The position numbers were made by a program, and so were the translations under genes. From Chitinophagaceae bacterium (lineage in GTDB: Bacteria; Bacteroidota; Bacteroidia; Chitinophagales; Chitinophagaceae), in contig JAMLHL010000022.1 in assembly GCA_023957125.1 (NCBI GenBank), positions 1-64,000 of the forward strand: a stretch of 64,000 bases of DNA. The letters run 5' to 3'. Numbering within the stretch: position 1 is the stretch's first letter; the number at the start of each line of letters is the position of its first letter. Below are positions 43,801 to 53,433 of the stretch, piece after piece. The notes below the pieces were generated by a model that was not told the origin of the DNA, made no database searches, and worked only from the letters and a program-made list of their open reading frames with translations.

Positions 43801-44239
43801 CGTGAACTGGCAGGGTGCGACTAATTTCCAGGTACACCTGCAGCATTTTTTAATACAGCCCTTTGCTAATGATATGAACACATACGCCTATTTTTTGGAC
43901 AGATGGCGACGGGCTGATGCCAAAGACCCCAACTCAGAATGGATCCCGGGAAAATATCCTGCCACGCGAAACGACGGAAGCCCCAACAATAGAACTGCTT
44001 CTACTTTCTGGCTGAAGAATGCCACCTATTTCCGCTTAAAAGCGCTTAACATCGGTTATACTGTTGATTATCCCTGGCTGGGTAAAGCCGGTATAAAAGC
44101 CGTGAATATTTTTGTAAGCGGGCAGAACCTGCTCACATTTACCGGGCTCGAGTATATGGATCCCGAAACACCTTCGGGAAGGCTGTCGGTATATCCTTTG
44201 ATGAAAACCTACAATGCAGGTATTAACGTTACTTTTTAA
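40814..44239 (+). CDS. SusC/RagA-family TonB-dependent receptor with STN domain
   Basis: The 1141-residue outer-membrane receptor has a signal segment (LVTALLFVFCLQASATG) and an STN signalling domain (TISYSGKEVSLEKVFQVVKE to ENTIFIKW, about residues 50-118) that contacts FecR. A carboxypeptidase-regulatory-like domain (LSGRVTNDKQEPLEGVSV) and the plug (VVVGYGTQKKANITGAIST; DGIVGRDFSRLDPNEIESI) follow, then the 22-strand barrel ending NAGINVTF. It imports an oligomeric substrate with TonB energy, normally capped by a SusD lipoprotein. The gene is intact, but the susD gene 12 bases downstream is a pseudogene. Confidence 0.95.
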   Translation: MQLTAFLPKNVGRPEIFSKTLRVMKLVTALLFVFCLQASATGISQTITYSGKEVSLEKVFQVVKEQTGYFVSYKMSQVRRATPVTIQSKDMPLEQFLHRVLQNQPLDYTLEENTIFIKWKKELYKMIPLESISQTLTPPVEDITLSGRVTNDKQEPLEGVSVTVRGTQNGTITNADGRFSLSVPSSNNVELIFSFVGFESQTVRVGNQTVFNIILKDFVAGLDDVVVVGYGTQKKANITGAISTMNSKQLSVVPAGNTSNLLAGQLPGLIAVQRSSEPGNDQPELYIRGFGTPLVVVDGIVGRDFSRLDPNEIESISILKDAASTAVYGVNGGNGVILVTTKKGTRQKPELNYTFNYGVQHVTRYPRFVNSAEFAELKNEASYNIGGTAVYSDEEIQKFKDGSDPLNYPNFDYYNYFVKDYTPQKQHNISVRGGGESIRYFFMASKFDQEAMWKGGNQNYGRYNFRSNVEANIGDNLTIDVDLGGRTEDRNNLVQDAYLMASWMQYQWPISNPLTPDGKINNANYGLSAYLNTDLTGYIQNRINTYQANVTISYKIPFVPGLSAKVTGAHDMYEEDRKQWMKEYGLYTWDPVAETSVKTGSRESNFLNLSNTKLIKTRLQASLNYARRFADKHNVTGLLLYEEMEDRTTSLTGQRIGYVVPIDQIFAGPQLNQTTGGTASDMGRRSYVGRVTYDYFGKYLLEYSFRYDGSPLFPVAGRWGYFSGYSAGWRVSDESFFKNHMKVLDYLKLRASYGTNGYDGAVPPFQYVAGYNYPSGTYVYGGATVSQGFVDAGIPNPEVTWQRNKIFNIGADLGFWGRMLELEIDVFQRTQEGLFGTRATQIPSTFGASLPQENINSDIVKGFEVVVRHNHRIGQLSYNVAANVSFSKRRWDHYETRVFTSDYDRWMNDWNDRYTNRATGFLKAIGQFQSQEEIDNSPIQDGNGNRTLLPGDIKFDDFNGDGIIDSRDIQSTGYGTTPELMYGLNLNASWKKFNITVNWQGATNFQVHLQHFLIQPFANDMNTYAYFLDRWRRADAKDPNSEWIPGKYPATRNDGSPNNRTASTFWLKNATYFRLKALNIGYTVDYPWLGKAGIKAVNIFVSGQNLLTFTGLEYMDPETPSGRLSVYPLMKTYNAGINVTF

Positions 44240-44251
44240 AATTAACTTCTT

Positions 44252-45872
44252 ATGCGATATAAAATAGTATTGATAACCATCCTGCTTGGTTTTTCGGGAT
44301 GTTTAAAAAATGTACTGGACCGAAAGCTTTAAAATTTTCGAATCGTCTTCTTGTACTTTGATGTTTGCGTCCTCATGTGAAAGATATGGAAGAGTTGAAT
44401 ATGAATCAAGAAACTTATTACCGATAAGATGTTGGAAGCTTCAGATGCAAAATAGGAGGATATACATTACCAGGAATTGGTAGGAATTCTGGCTGTATTG
44501 GAGGCTTAGCGGCGTTATGAAATGCAACAGGCACAAGCGGACCTTTATAATATGAGAAGTGAATATGGGGCTCTACAAAATTTTATGACAATAAAAATAA
44601 TGCTACCTACCGCAATGGTAGATAGTTAGGACGACCAAATCTGAAGTTGGTGCCGAGCAGTCGTTTGCTTGATCACAAGGTAATGATGAAAAAAGAGGTT
44701 TGATGTCAAATACCTCCTGATCTCTACCATGGCTATAATATTTAAGTGTTTGCCAGTGCTTGAATTTGGTGGATACTTTTGGATTCTTCAATATTCATTT
44801 CTGGAACTGCTGCAGAAGTTAATTGATTCCAAGAGAGGAAGCATACAATCTGTTTTCGAAGAATTGAACGCACTTTGTCGCGTCATTAAAAGAGGTAGAA
44901 CAGGCCGATCTAATGCGGATCAAGCTCGATATGCCGGAGTTTGATAGTCAAAGGTACAAAGGTGATTATGCAATCTGGATAAAGGTGGCTAACACCTTAG
45001 GCTTGAGGCTCGCGATACGAATAGCATACGTTAATCCGTCAGCAACGAGTGACTAGACAGCTCTTAATATTGGGAGGTATTTTTGGAAAGCAGCAACATC
45101 ATTTGAGATGACTCTTAATGTACCGTCATCCACCTTATGGACTTTTTACGAATGATTGGGAGAAGCCAGGTTGAATGCATCTATTGAGTCTTTTTTAAAA
45201 GGATATAACGATCGAGGTGCAATTTATGCATTGCCGGCAGATGACCCGGCATTGAACAATGCAATTAAAGGTGTGAGAACGGGAGCTGCTTTTACGGATA
45301 AAAATTACTTATCTTTTTCAAAATTAAATTTTGCAAGTAATCCTTTTGTAAAACTAATGGATGTTTCCAAAGTTATTTTTTAAGAGCAGAGGGTGCATTT
45401 GGAGGATGGGATATGGGAGGATCTGCCCGAGTTTTTATGAGGGTGTTAAGGACTTCATTTGCCGCTAACAAAGGTGTCTGGTGTAGAAACCTACCTGGAA
45501 GATAACACCTCAGCTCCGGCGGCTTATGTAGATCCGTACAACCCGGTAAACAATGCAACTCCATTAACTTCCTTAAAAATTAAATGGGATGAGTCTGCCG
45601 GTTTTGAAAAATTGGAAAGATAATTACACAAATGGATAATATGTGCCCCCACGAGGGCAAGGAGGCCTGGTCTGAATTCAGAAGAACCAGGTATCCAAGA
45701 AGCTATGGCAGTTATGGAAAACTATAACCTTGTGGCGAATGTCCCCAATGGAGGAAATTCTAAGGAGGATCAAATATCCATATTTATCCCTGTCTAAGTC
45801 AGGCTGCCTGTGCTAGAAATTTTCTAAGTATCTTGGTGAACGGATAAAGCACCAACTCACTTTGGTGGGACT
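44252..45872 (+). pseudogene. SusD-family lipoprotein, heavily decayed
   Basis: The start is intact (MRYKIVLITILLGFSGCLKN, a lipoprotein signal) but the frame stops after 25 codons. Recognisable SusD pieces follow in shifting frames. They include GDYAIWIKVANTLGLRLAIR near 44963-45030, EARLNASIESFLKGYNDRGA near 45162-45220 and FLRAEGAFGGWDMGG near 45377-45420. TYLEDNTSAPAAYVDPYN and IKWDESAGFEKLERIITQ lie near 45490-45630, and EAWSEFRRTRYPR near 45660-45705. Multiple stops and indels rule out a functional product. Order and spacing match a full-length SusD. Confidence 0.85.
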
Positions 45873-46081
45873 TTCCAAATAGTCTTGATCTGTTTATCTA
45901 TCCGCGGGTGCCTTTTACCCACAGCGTACATACTCAACCTGTAACATTTTTAAGCGAGAAATTTTAATATTAATACTTTATGTTTGAAAAAGCCATTGCG
46001 GGTGCATTTCAAGATGTTGCGGGTGGGTGACACCCGTCTGTTAGCCACTAATCATAATCCTTTAAATAAACATAACAACAA

Positions 46082-47873
46082 ATGAAAAAGAAATATATAG
46101 TAAATAGAATAATAATGTTGACGGTGATAAATTGCTTATTTTGTTGTTTTTGCAAACATAATTTTGGGAGTAGAAATACTGCCAGAAATTGGTGTAGGAC
46201 GGGTTTGATATCACGCCCATCGGAAACCAGGAGGGTCGATTGGCAGGTTATTCTGATCAGAGATAAACCTGGTTTGATGGGGTGAAAATGAAGTTATGGG
46301 CTGACGGGATCGTTTTTGGCGATAAAGACAACCTACATTTTTTGTTGACAGTAGATCTTGTTGGGATACGGGGAGAATAACAAAGGGAAGTTCGGGATAG
46401 TCTTTCCAAAATATTAGATGTTGAAAATTTGCAGTTATCTATATGTGCTGCTCATAACCATAGTGCTCCAAGTATTGGAAATTTAATGGCACACTATCGC
46501 AACCCTCTAAAGATAGGAGAGCTGTACTGCTGCATTATATGCAGATGAATTAAGGTCTAAATTGATTGAAGTGGCTTTAAGGCATTTAAAAATAAGATAG
46601 ATAGCAATATTCTTGTAGCATATGGAGAAGTTAGTTTTGCCGGTAACGAAGACTTTATCTTAGTAGTTCGTTAGTACCGATCATTCTTTACCGGTTATGC
46701 GTATTGTAAATAAAGACGGGTTTTGAAAGCTGTTATTGTAAATTATGCCTGCCATGCTGTCACTCATGGTCCTGAAAACAATTATGTGCATGGAGATTGG
46801 GTGGGGGAAGCAAAAATTCAAATTGAACAACACCACCCTGGTGCAATTGCGATGGTAACCATAGGGTGCGGAGCTGATCGAAATTCTTTTTGAATGAATA
46901 CTAAAAGACCAGAATTAAATTTTAGATAACACGTTCAATCAAGGGAAAAATTGCAGATGGTGAACGATTGTTTAATATTAAAAAGTTTGGAAGAATATTG
47001 ATAATCCTCCAAAAGGTAATATGGTTTTTAAAACACTTTATTTTGCAAATAAACCCAACATTAGAAAATTGGCTAATGATGCTTCGGGAACTGGACAGGC
47101 TAACAATTATTCCAAAATTAATTTTAGATCGTATGGCCCGGAGCGAATTGGATATGGGCACAATATCCATACAAGTATGGAATTTCGAAGACGACTACGT
47201 CGATGATATTTTTAGGCGGAGAAGTGGTTGTAGATTATGGTCTTATTTTAAAAATCTATTTTAGGAAGAACAATGTCTGGATAAATGGGTATTCTAATGA
47301 TATACAATGTTATATTCCTACAGACAAATATTAAGTAGGAGGTGTAGGCTTGGGGTGCGATGACCTAGGATATGAAGTACATATCTTAAACCAGAAGTTG
47401 AAGAAACATTTTACAAAGGAGTCTTTGATCTTTTGCAAGAAAAATTCAAAAAAGGTGGTTCTACAGAAATGGTTCTGACGGTAGAATTTCACCACCTTCT
47501 CTAAGCACTTTTAAAAGCTGCTGGTCCCCGTCTGTAAATATATGCCCGAGTGGGAAGCTTTTGGCTGCGGTTTTCGATCTGATGATGATGTTGTTTGGAA
47601 TGTTTAGAATCTAAAAGTGGTGTGTATAGTACACACATAGAATGAATCATTCATGATGAAGAAGCTGGTAAGGAATTTATTATTAGAGCAAATGTGTTAG
47701 TAATTTGAAAAATAAAGTTCTACAGAGTCTGAGGATGGGACAAATATAAGCGACAAAGGATTGGGATAATTACTCTCGACAAGCAATTCATTACTTTTAG
47801 ATCGCATGGTTCCTTCGGTAACGATAAGGCCTTATTAGATCTTAGGGGGGTAACCTTTATACCAGTTAAATAG
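46082..47873 (+). pseudogene. Ceramidase-like hydrolase pseudogene A
   Basis: A start with signal-like sequence at 46082 leads into fragments of the neutral/alkaline ceramidase-like family: VGRVDITPIGNQEGRLAGYS, LHFLLTVDLVGIRG, LQLSICAAHNHSAPSIGNL (zinc His region), VNYACHAVTHGPENN, HGDWVGEAKIQIEQHHPGA, MVTIGCGADRNSF and VWINGYSNDIQCYIPTDKY. They are broken by numerous stops and frameshifts. The C-terminal end, DKYKRQRIGIITLD through KALLDLRGVTFIPVK and stop at 47871-47873, aligns with the end of the intact paralogue at 53434. This copy is more distant from that paralogue than pseudogene B. Confidence 0.85.
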
Positions 47874-48003
47874 TCTGATTTTAATATTTGAATTAAATAT
47901 CGGTCCTGCCAAAGCGTACTTTGTACCGTAGTGTTTAGGATATTAACTGCTTTAATATGAATTTGAACAATTAAAAAATCACACATAATTTAGTACGGAT
48001 CAA

Positions 48004-48117
48004 GATCATATTAATCATTAGCGTTTTTGATTTTGGGGAAAAATATCAAATCATAACTGGATAAAGTAATCAGAAACTTTAAAATGCTTATTATTGATTG
48101 TAAAAAAGTCGAAATTT
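48004..48117 (+). pseudogene. Relic of the YefM-type antitoxin gene
   Basis: The sequence AATATCAAATCATAACTGGA and its surroundings follow 38151-38240 base for base with scattered differences (start codon lost, several substitutions, abrupt end after the segment encoding EMLIINRGK). No open frame remains. It indicates that the antitoxin-containing segment was once duplicated. Confidence 0.75.
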
Positions 48118-48160
48118 ATAAAATATAAATGGGCTGCTTTTGAGTACTAAATGTTTTTGG

Positions 48161-48301
48161 AACCAGACGACGAGAGCCAGGATGCTGAAGCAATTGATTG
48201 CGTATGCGCAGGATCCTGCAAATGGAATATGGATTGCACCGATCGGTGAAATTGCCCGCTATGTTAAAGAACACCGGAAAGATTTCAATGCTTTAAAATG
48301 A
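48161..48301 (+). pseudogene. Relic of polysaccharide deacetylase C-terminus
   Basis: In one frame this reads RMLKQLIAYAQDPANGIWI, then APIGEIARYVKEHRKDFNALK and stop. It is the C-terminal segment of the same deacetylase family whose broken copy lies at 37709-38100, where NGVWIAPIGEIARYDKEHRK is kept. The upstream catalytic part is absent. The following spacer to 48532 shows nothing recognisable. Confidence 0.75.
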
Positions 48302-48532
48302 GAGGTGTGGTTGGTGTAATGACTTATGGCGCAGGTAATGATTCGTGAAGTGTGGTTCGCAGGGCGTTTCATGCCGGATATATTTTTTAACGATCGCCAG
48401 AAAAATTAAAATCATATTTAATTTTCAGGATAAGCCTTCTTTTGAGTCTCAAAAACCGTGAGTCAGGAATTAGGATGCATCCGTTAAAACCCACTGCAAT
48501 GAATACAGATCCTTAAAGGTATTTGATACAAA

Positions 48533-49800
48533 ATGGAAATTTTTTCTTTTCCTTTTTTTGTTCATTGTTTTTCTTTTCGTTTGGATGAGGTTTCGGCTCA
48601 ACTCAAAGCCTCGGTAGTAAAAGTAGACATCACCCCTGCCGGTTCCCAATACCTGCTGGGCTACCGGGAAACGCAAATCAAATGGTGTCCCGCGGACCCC
48701 TCTATCACGGATAGTAGCCCTTGATGATGGCATCACTCAGTTTTATATCATCTCCTCAGATGTTTGCCTCTATACTCCCCTTCCGAATACGATAAGATGG
48801 CAGGACTGCTGAAAAAGCGTTTTGGGATTGATCCTTCAAACATCTGGTGGGCGACTACTACACGCATTCCTGCGCGAGTTTGGAGAATTCGGATTATACA
48901 GCGTATATATGGACAATGGATTACAGCGGTAGATGCGGCATACACCGATGATTGAGCGAAGTTGATAGATGGGATAGCCGAAACCCGCAATAAACTCTCT
49001 GACGCAACGCTCAGCGTAGGCTGGGGATATGCCCAGGCTAATATGAATCGTCGTGCCGTGGACGTGAATGGAAAAGCTTCATTGGGAATGAATCCGGACA
49101 AGCCGGTGGATCGCCGCATTGGTTTGTTACGGCCGATCAAGCCCGATGGCACCGATGGCGCCCTGATCGCGAATTGTGCGATGCATGGCACGGTAATGAG
49201 CGGAGCTAATCTTAAGATCAGCGGCGACTGTCGGGGATCGTGGCGGAATATGTGGAAGAAAAGATTGGTGCGCCCATGTTATATATCAATGGCGCTGCCG
49301 GAAATATGGCGCCGATCTATAGTGTTTATCCTAATAATGAGGGCAGGACATCTGGGAGAGTTCAGGGTATTGGTAGGTGATAAGATCATCGCGGCACCGA
49401 AAAATGAAAACGCCGGTGAACAATATCAAACTGTTCACGGATGAAATTATAGTGGAAACGCCGAAAAAACCGGGCTTGGCCTGGACGACTGATCTGAAAG
49501 TACATCGTGGTCAAAAACCCGGAGCGATACCTGAGTACGGCTGCTAGGCGTTTTAAAGTCAATAAAGACATTGCTATCTGGAGTGCGCCGATAGGTTGTT
49601 TGTGAAGTGTCTAATGAAGTGCAGGTCGATTACGTTTCTATACTTTTATTTTGGATATATAATGGCTGAGTTCGGTTATCTGCCCACTTACGTCTAGATG
49701 GCAGCAATGAGATGCAGGTGGAAACGGTTTCCCGAATTTACGCCCGCGGTACGGTGTGATCTCACCGAGGCGGTGGTAGAAGTCAGTTGCAAACTAAAAT
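48533..49800 (+). pseudogene. Ceramidase-like hydrolase pseudogene B
   Basis: The copy starts with a signal-like N-terminus, then VVKVDITPAGSQYLLGYRE. Frame is lost near 48690 by small indels. Readable pieces collinear with the intact paralogue follow: YSPSEYDKMAGLLKKRFGID, VGWGYAQANMNRRAVDVNG, KASLGMNPDKPVDRRIGLLR, INGAAGNMAPIYSVYPNN (split between frames). Only the catalytic domain is represented; the C-terminal beta-sandwich of the intact gene is missing and the sequence runs into the tandem repeats. Confidence 0.85.
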
Positions 49801-49841
49801 AAATATGCAGCGGAAGTAGCTACGGAAAGAATGGGCGAAAG

Positions 49842-50355
49842 AAAAACTCTCCCGCAGATCGCGCAGAAGACCGCAGATGGTGATTATTTTGAGAAAGATG
49901 AAGTACAGTAATTTCTCTGCGTAGATCAGCGGGATCAGCGGGGAAAAACTCTCCCGCAGATCGCGCGGAAGATCGCAGATGGTGATTATTTTGAGAAAGA
50001 TGAAGTGCAGTAATTTCTCTGCGCAAATCAGCGGGATCAGCGGGAAAAAATCCCCCGCAGATCGCGCGGAAGATCGCAGATGGTGATTATTTTGAGAAAG
50101 ATGAAGTGCAGTAATTTCTCAGCGCAAATCAGCGAGATCAGCGGGAAAAAATCCCCCGCAGATATCGCAGAAGACCGCAGATGGTGATTATTTTGAGAAG
50201 GATGAAATGCAGTAATTTCTCTGCGCAAATCAGCGGGATCAGCGGGGAAAAACTCTCCCGCAGATCGCGCGGAAGAACGCGGATGGTGGTTTTTTGCGGG
50301 GAATGAAGTGTAGTAATTTCTCTGCGTGGATCAGCGGGATCACCGGGAAAAACCC
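49842..50355. repeat. Five tandem repeats of ~101 bp
   Basis: CCCGCAG landmarks recur at 49851, 49953, 50054, 50155 and 50257, giving unit lengths of 102, 101, 101 and 102 bases. Each unit contains CCCGCAGAT..CGC, GATGGTGATTATTTTGAGAA, GTGCAGTAATTTCTCTGCG and the internal doublet ATCAGCGGGATCAGCGGG. Copies 1-4 are nearly identical; copy 5 diverges in its middle. There are no unique spacers, so it is not CRISPR. Weak open frames on the minus strand are by-products of the repeat. Confidence 0.9.
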
Positions 50356-50389
50356 TCCTGTGAACAGTTTTAATTTTTATAACAACCTT

Positions 50390-53300
50390 ATGTATAATTT
50401 TTTCAGAACAGGATTAAGTTGTGTTTTAGTTTCCATCATGGTATGGAGTTGTAAACAAAGTTCTCCGGATCTATCCTCCGGTTTCGTCAAAGCCGAAGAC
50501 GCCCTCGCCACCATACAGGTACCCGATGGATTTAAAGTGGAGATGATCGCGTCCGAACCCTTAATCACCGACCCGGTGGATATGGAAATAGACGAATACG
50601 GCCGGATGTATGTGGTGGAAATGCATGGGTATCCATTAGATAAAAGCGGTAGTGGAAAAATCGTCATGTTATCCGATACAAACGGAGACGGGATCATGGA
50701 CAAACGAACGGTCTTTAAAGAAGGACTTATGTTGCCTAATGGCATCCAGCGTTGGAAAAAAGGATTCCTCGTTACCGATTCCCCCAATATTTACTACCTC
50801 GAAGATTCAGACAATGATGGTAAAGCCGATATTATGGACACGGTATTAACCGGCTTTGCCTTAACCAACCCGCAACATAATCTGAATAACCCGATCTACG
50901 CGCTCGACAATTGGATCTACGCCGCCCATGAAGGGATCGTAAAATCAAGAGACTACGGGGAAGAATTTGGAGATGAAGGAACTGAAATATATTTTCCGGC
51001 AAAACCCGACCTGGTGAGATTGTCTAAAAATGCCGGTGGCAAATCGGTTCGTTTCCGCCCCGACCAATACCAATTGGAAGAAATGGCCAGCCGCTGCCAG
51101 TTTGGGCATACATTTGACCGGTGGGGGCATTGGTTTGGCAGCAATAATTCCAATCAGGGATACCAGGAGATCATCGCGGAGCGCTATCTGAAACGTAATC
51201 CACAACTTCCGCCCACCGGTGCAGATCACAATATGTCGGACCATCTGAATGCCCCGGAAGTGTTTCCCACTACCTTGAATCCCGACCGGCAGATCTTTAC
51301 GGATGTAGGTACTATGACCTCCGGCTCCGGACTTACCGCCTACCTGGCAGAGGATTTTCCGGCGCCCTATCCAAACGCAACCTTCATAGCCGAGCCTGTG
51401 AGCAATCTCGTTCATGTGGACGTTTTAAGAGACAGCGGTCTGAGTTATATAGCCGGCCGGGTTTTTCCCAATAAAGAATTTTTCACTTCCACCGATGCCT
51501 GGTCGCGGCCGGTAAATATGTATGTGGGGCCCGATGGCGCTCTATACATCCTTGATTATTACAGAAGGGTAATAGAATCCCCGGAATGGATGTCGGAAGA
51601 AGCGATAAAAGAAGGTAATTTATACGACGGCACGGATAAGGGAAGGATCTACCGGGTTTCAACGACCGGTGGAAAAAAAGCCGATTGGATGAAAGGATTG
51701 CAATTGGGAGATGCGGGTAGTGAAGAACTGGCGGCGCAGTTATCGAATCCGAACTATTGGTGGCGCATCAATGCCCAGCGTTTGCTGGTGGACAGATCAG
51801 ATAAAAAAATAATCCCTGCCCTTATTGAAATGGCTTCGGCCCATCCTTCCGCCGCGGGACGGTTGCATGCATTATGGACTTTGGAAGGGATGGACGCCCT
51901 GCCTGCGGAACTGATCCAAAAGGCGCTGAAAGATACGGTGGCGGGGATCAGGGAGAATGCGATAAAACTGGCCGAACTGCATTTAGAAGACACGCCCGGT
52001 TTGGCGGCGGCCCTGCTGTCTATGCAAAACGACAGCAATATGAAAGTGCGGTTTCAGTTGTTGCTGACCCTCGGTTTTGTGGATACGGCTCCGGCAGCGG
52101 AGGCTCGTAACCGCCTGCTGTTTGGAGATATGGAAAACAAATGGTTTCAGACGGCTGCTTTATCAGCGGCTTCTTTGGATGCCGATGGACTGCTTAACCG
52201 GCTGCTGGCAGGATACAAAGCGAATATCCCGGCCTATGGTGCTATGGTACAACGTTTAACAGAGATCATAGCGGCAGGTTCGGAGGAGCCCGTGGTGCAT
52301 CGTCTTCTTCAAAGAGCCATTCAGCCGGTTCTTTCGCGCGAACAGGAATCCCGGACTTTCATCCTCGCAGGATTAGCACAGGGACTGCGCAGCCGGAAAA
52401 ACAAACTAACCGTCAGTGATGCCGATCAGCAATTGTTGCTTAAAACATTTTTCGACAGCCCTGCGAATGGATTAAGAAAATCGGCCTTACAATTTTTGCA
52501 GACTTCTAAAATTTCAAATGACGCTTTACGCACGGAGGCAATTTCGCGAGCTGTGGCGTTGGTGAAAGATACTGCGGCTTCGGATGCTAAAAGAGCTGAC
52601 GCGATTGATTTTCTTGGTTTCGGTAATCCCGCCGATTACCAGGCCTTGTTGGAAGGCTTACTCACCCCTCAGGAGCAACCCGTTGTAACCATAGCTGCGT
52701 TGCGGATATTGAATCAAATTCCTTCTACTGCCGTCAGCCAGTACCTGGTGGAACATTGGCCGGGATTCACCAAAGAAATAAGAGACGCGGCAATTCGGGT
52801 ATTCATGACCGATACCGCAAGGATGAGAATCCTTATCGGGGCGATGGAAGAGAATAAGATTCCCGCTAATAATGTAAGTTTCTGGACCAGTATCAGTTTG
52901 ATGCAGGTATCAGATAATCAGTTGCGGGAACGTGCCAGAGCGGTGTTTACCAAAAATGCGGAAGAAGCAAAAAAAATCAGCAGGGAATACCAGGCTGCTC
53001 TTGACAGGGAAGGTGATCCTGAAAACGGGAAAACGATATATATGCAGAATTGTGCTTTGTGTCATCAGAAAAAAGGACAATATGGCGTGGCTTTTGGTCC
53101 TGATTTGGGAACTATTCATAACTGGAAAAAACAGGATATTCTGGCCAATATTCTTGATCCCAACCTCTCCATCATGGCCGGCTATGATTTATGGGAAATT
53201 GATCTGAACAGCGGAGAATCGGTGCAGGGGATCATTGCAGCGGAAACCGCTTCTGCTATCACGATCAAAAACGTGGGGAATTACGAAAAAACGATCAGCC

Positions 53301-53416
53301 GGCAGGATATCAAATCCTTAAAGTCGCTGAGTGTGTCGGCCATGCCCGCCGGCTTAGAAAAAAATATCAGTAAGGAGCAAATGGCAGACCTGATTGCTTT
53401 TTTAAAACAGAATTAA
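50390..53416 (+). CDS. PVC-type membrane-bound dehydrogenase/cytochrome c lipoprotein
   Basis: The 1008-residue protein has a lipoprotein signal (GLSCVLVSIMVWSCKQ) and an N-terminal beta-propeller of the PVC-type glucose/sorbosone dehydrogenase-like domain (IQVPDGFKVEMIASEPLITD, MLPNGIQRWKKGFLV, GPDGALYILDYYR). A HEAT-like helical middle follows, then a C-terminal cytochrome c with heme motif CALCH at 888-892 and FGPDLG. It would oxidise an extracytoplasmic substrate and pass electrons to the chain. The ATG at 50390 starts the lipoprotein signal; the frame upstream lies in the last tandem repeat. It is 17 bases from the ceramidase-like gene, so one operon. Confidence 0.85.
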   Translation: MYNFFRTGLSCVLVSIMVWSCKQSSPDLSSGFVKAEDALATIQVPDGFKVEMIASEPLITDPVDMEIDEYGRMYVVEMHGYPLDKSGSGKIVMLSDTNGDGIMDKRTVFKEGLMLPNGIQRWKKGFLVTDSPNIYYLEDSDNDGKADIMDTVLTGFALTNPQHNLNNPIYALDNWIYAAHEGIVKSRDYGEEFGDEGTEIYFPAKPDLVRLSKNAGGKSVRFRPDQYQLEEMASRCQFGHTFDRWGHWFGSNNSNQGYQEIIAERYLKRNPQLPPTGADHNMSDHLNAPEVFPTTLNPDRQIFTDVGTMTSGSGLTAYLAEDFPAPYPNATFIAEPVSNLVHVDVLRDSGLSYIAGRVFPNKEFFTSTDAWSRPVNMYVGPDGALYILDYYRRVIESPEWMSEEAIKEGNLYDGTDKGRIYRVSTTGGKKADWMKGLQLGDAGSEELAAQLSNPNYWWRINAQRLLVDRSDKKIIPALIEMASAHPSAAGRLHALWTLEGMDALPAELIQKALKDTVAGIRENAIKLAELHLEDTPGLAAALLSMQNDSNMKVRFQLLLTLGFVDTAPAAEARNRLLFGDMENKWFQTAALSAASLDADGLLNRLLAGYKANIPAYGAMVQRLTEIIAAGSEEPVVHRLLQRAIQPVLSREQESRTFILAGLAQGLRSRKNKLTVSDADQQLLLKTFFDSPANGLRKSALQFLQTSKISNDALRTEAISRAVALVKDTAASDAKRADAIDFLGFGNPADYQALLEGLLTPQEQPVVTIAALRILNQIPSTAVSQYLVEHWPGFTKEIRDAAIRVFMTDTARMRILIGAMEENKIPANNVSFWTSISLMQVSDNQLRERARAVFTKNAEEAKKISREYQAALDREGDPENGKTIYMQNCALCHQKKGQYGVAFGPDLGTIHNWKKQDILANILDPNLSIMAGYDLWEIDLNSGESVQGIIAAETASAITIKNVGNYEKTISRQDIKSLKSLSVSAMPAGLEKNISKEQMADLIAFLKQN

Positions 53417-53433
53417 TTTAAATTAATACAACC

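Noticed and set aside
47720..47986. Minus-strand open frame of 88 codons
   Set aside because: It lies antisense to the C-terminal end of ceramidase-like pseudogene A, whose plus-strand translation matches the intact paralogue.
49820..50228. Minus-strand open frames with repeated MRREITALHLSQNNHHL sequence
   Set aside because: They are generated by the ~101-bp tandem repeat read backwards and have no independent coding signal.
49842..50355. Possible CRISPR array
   Set aside because: The units are contiguous and nearly identical over their full ~101 bases; there are no short repeats with unique spacers and no cas genes.
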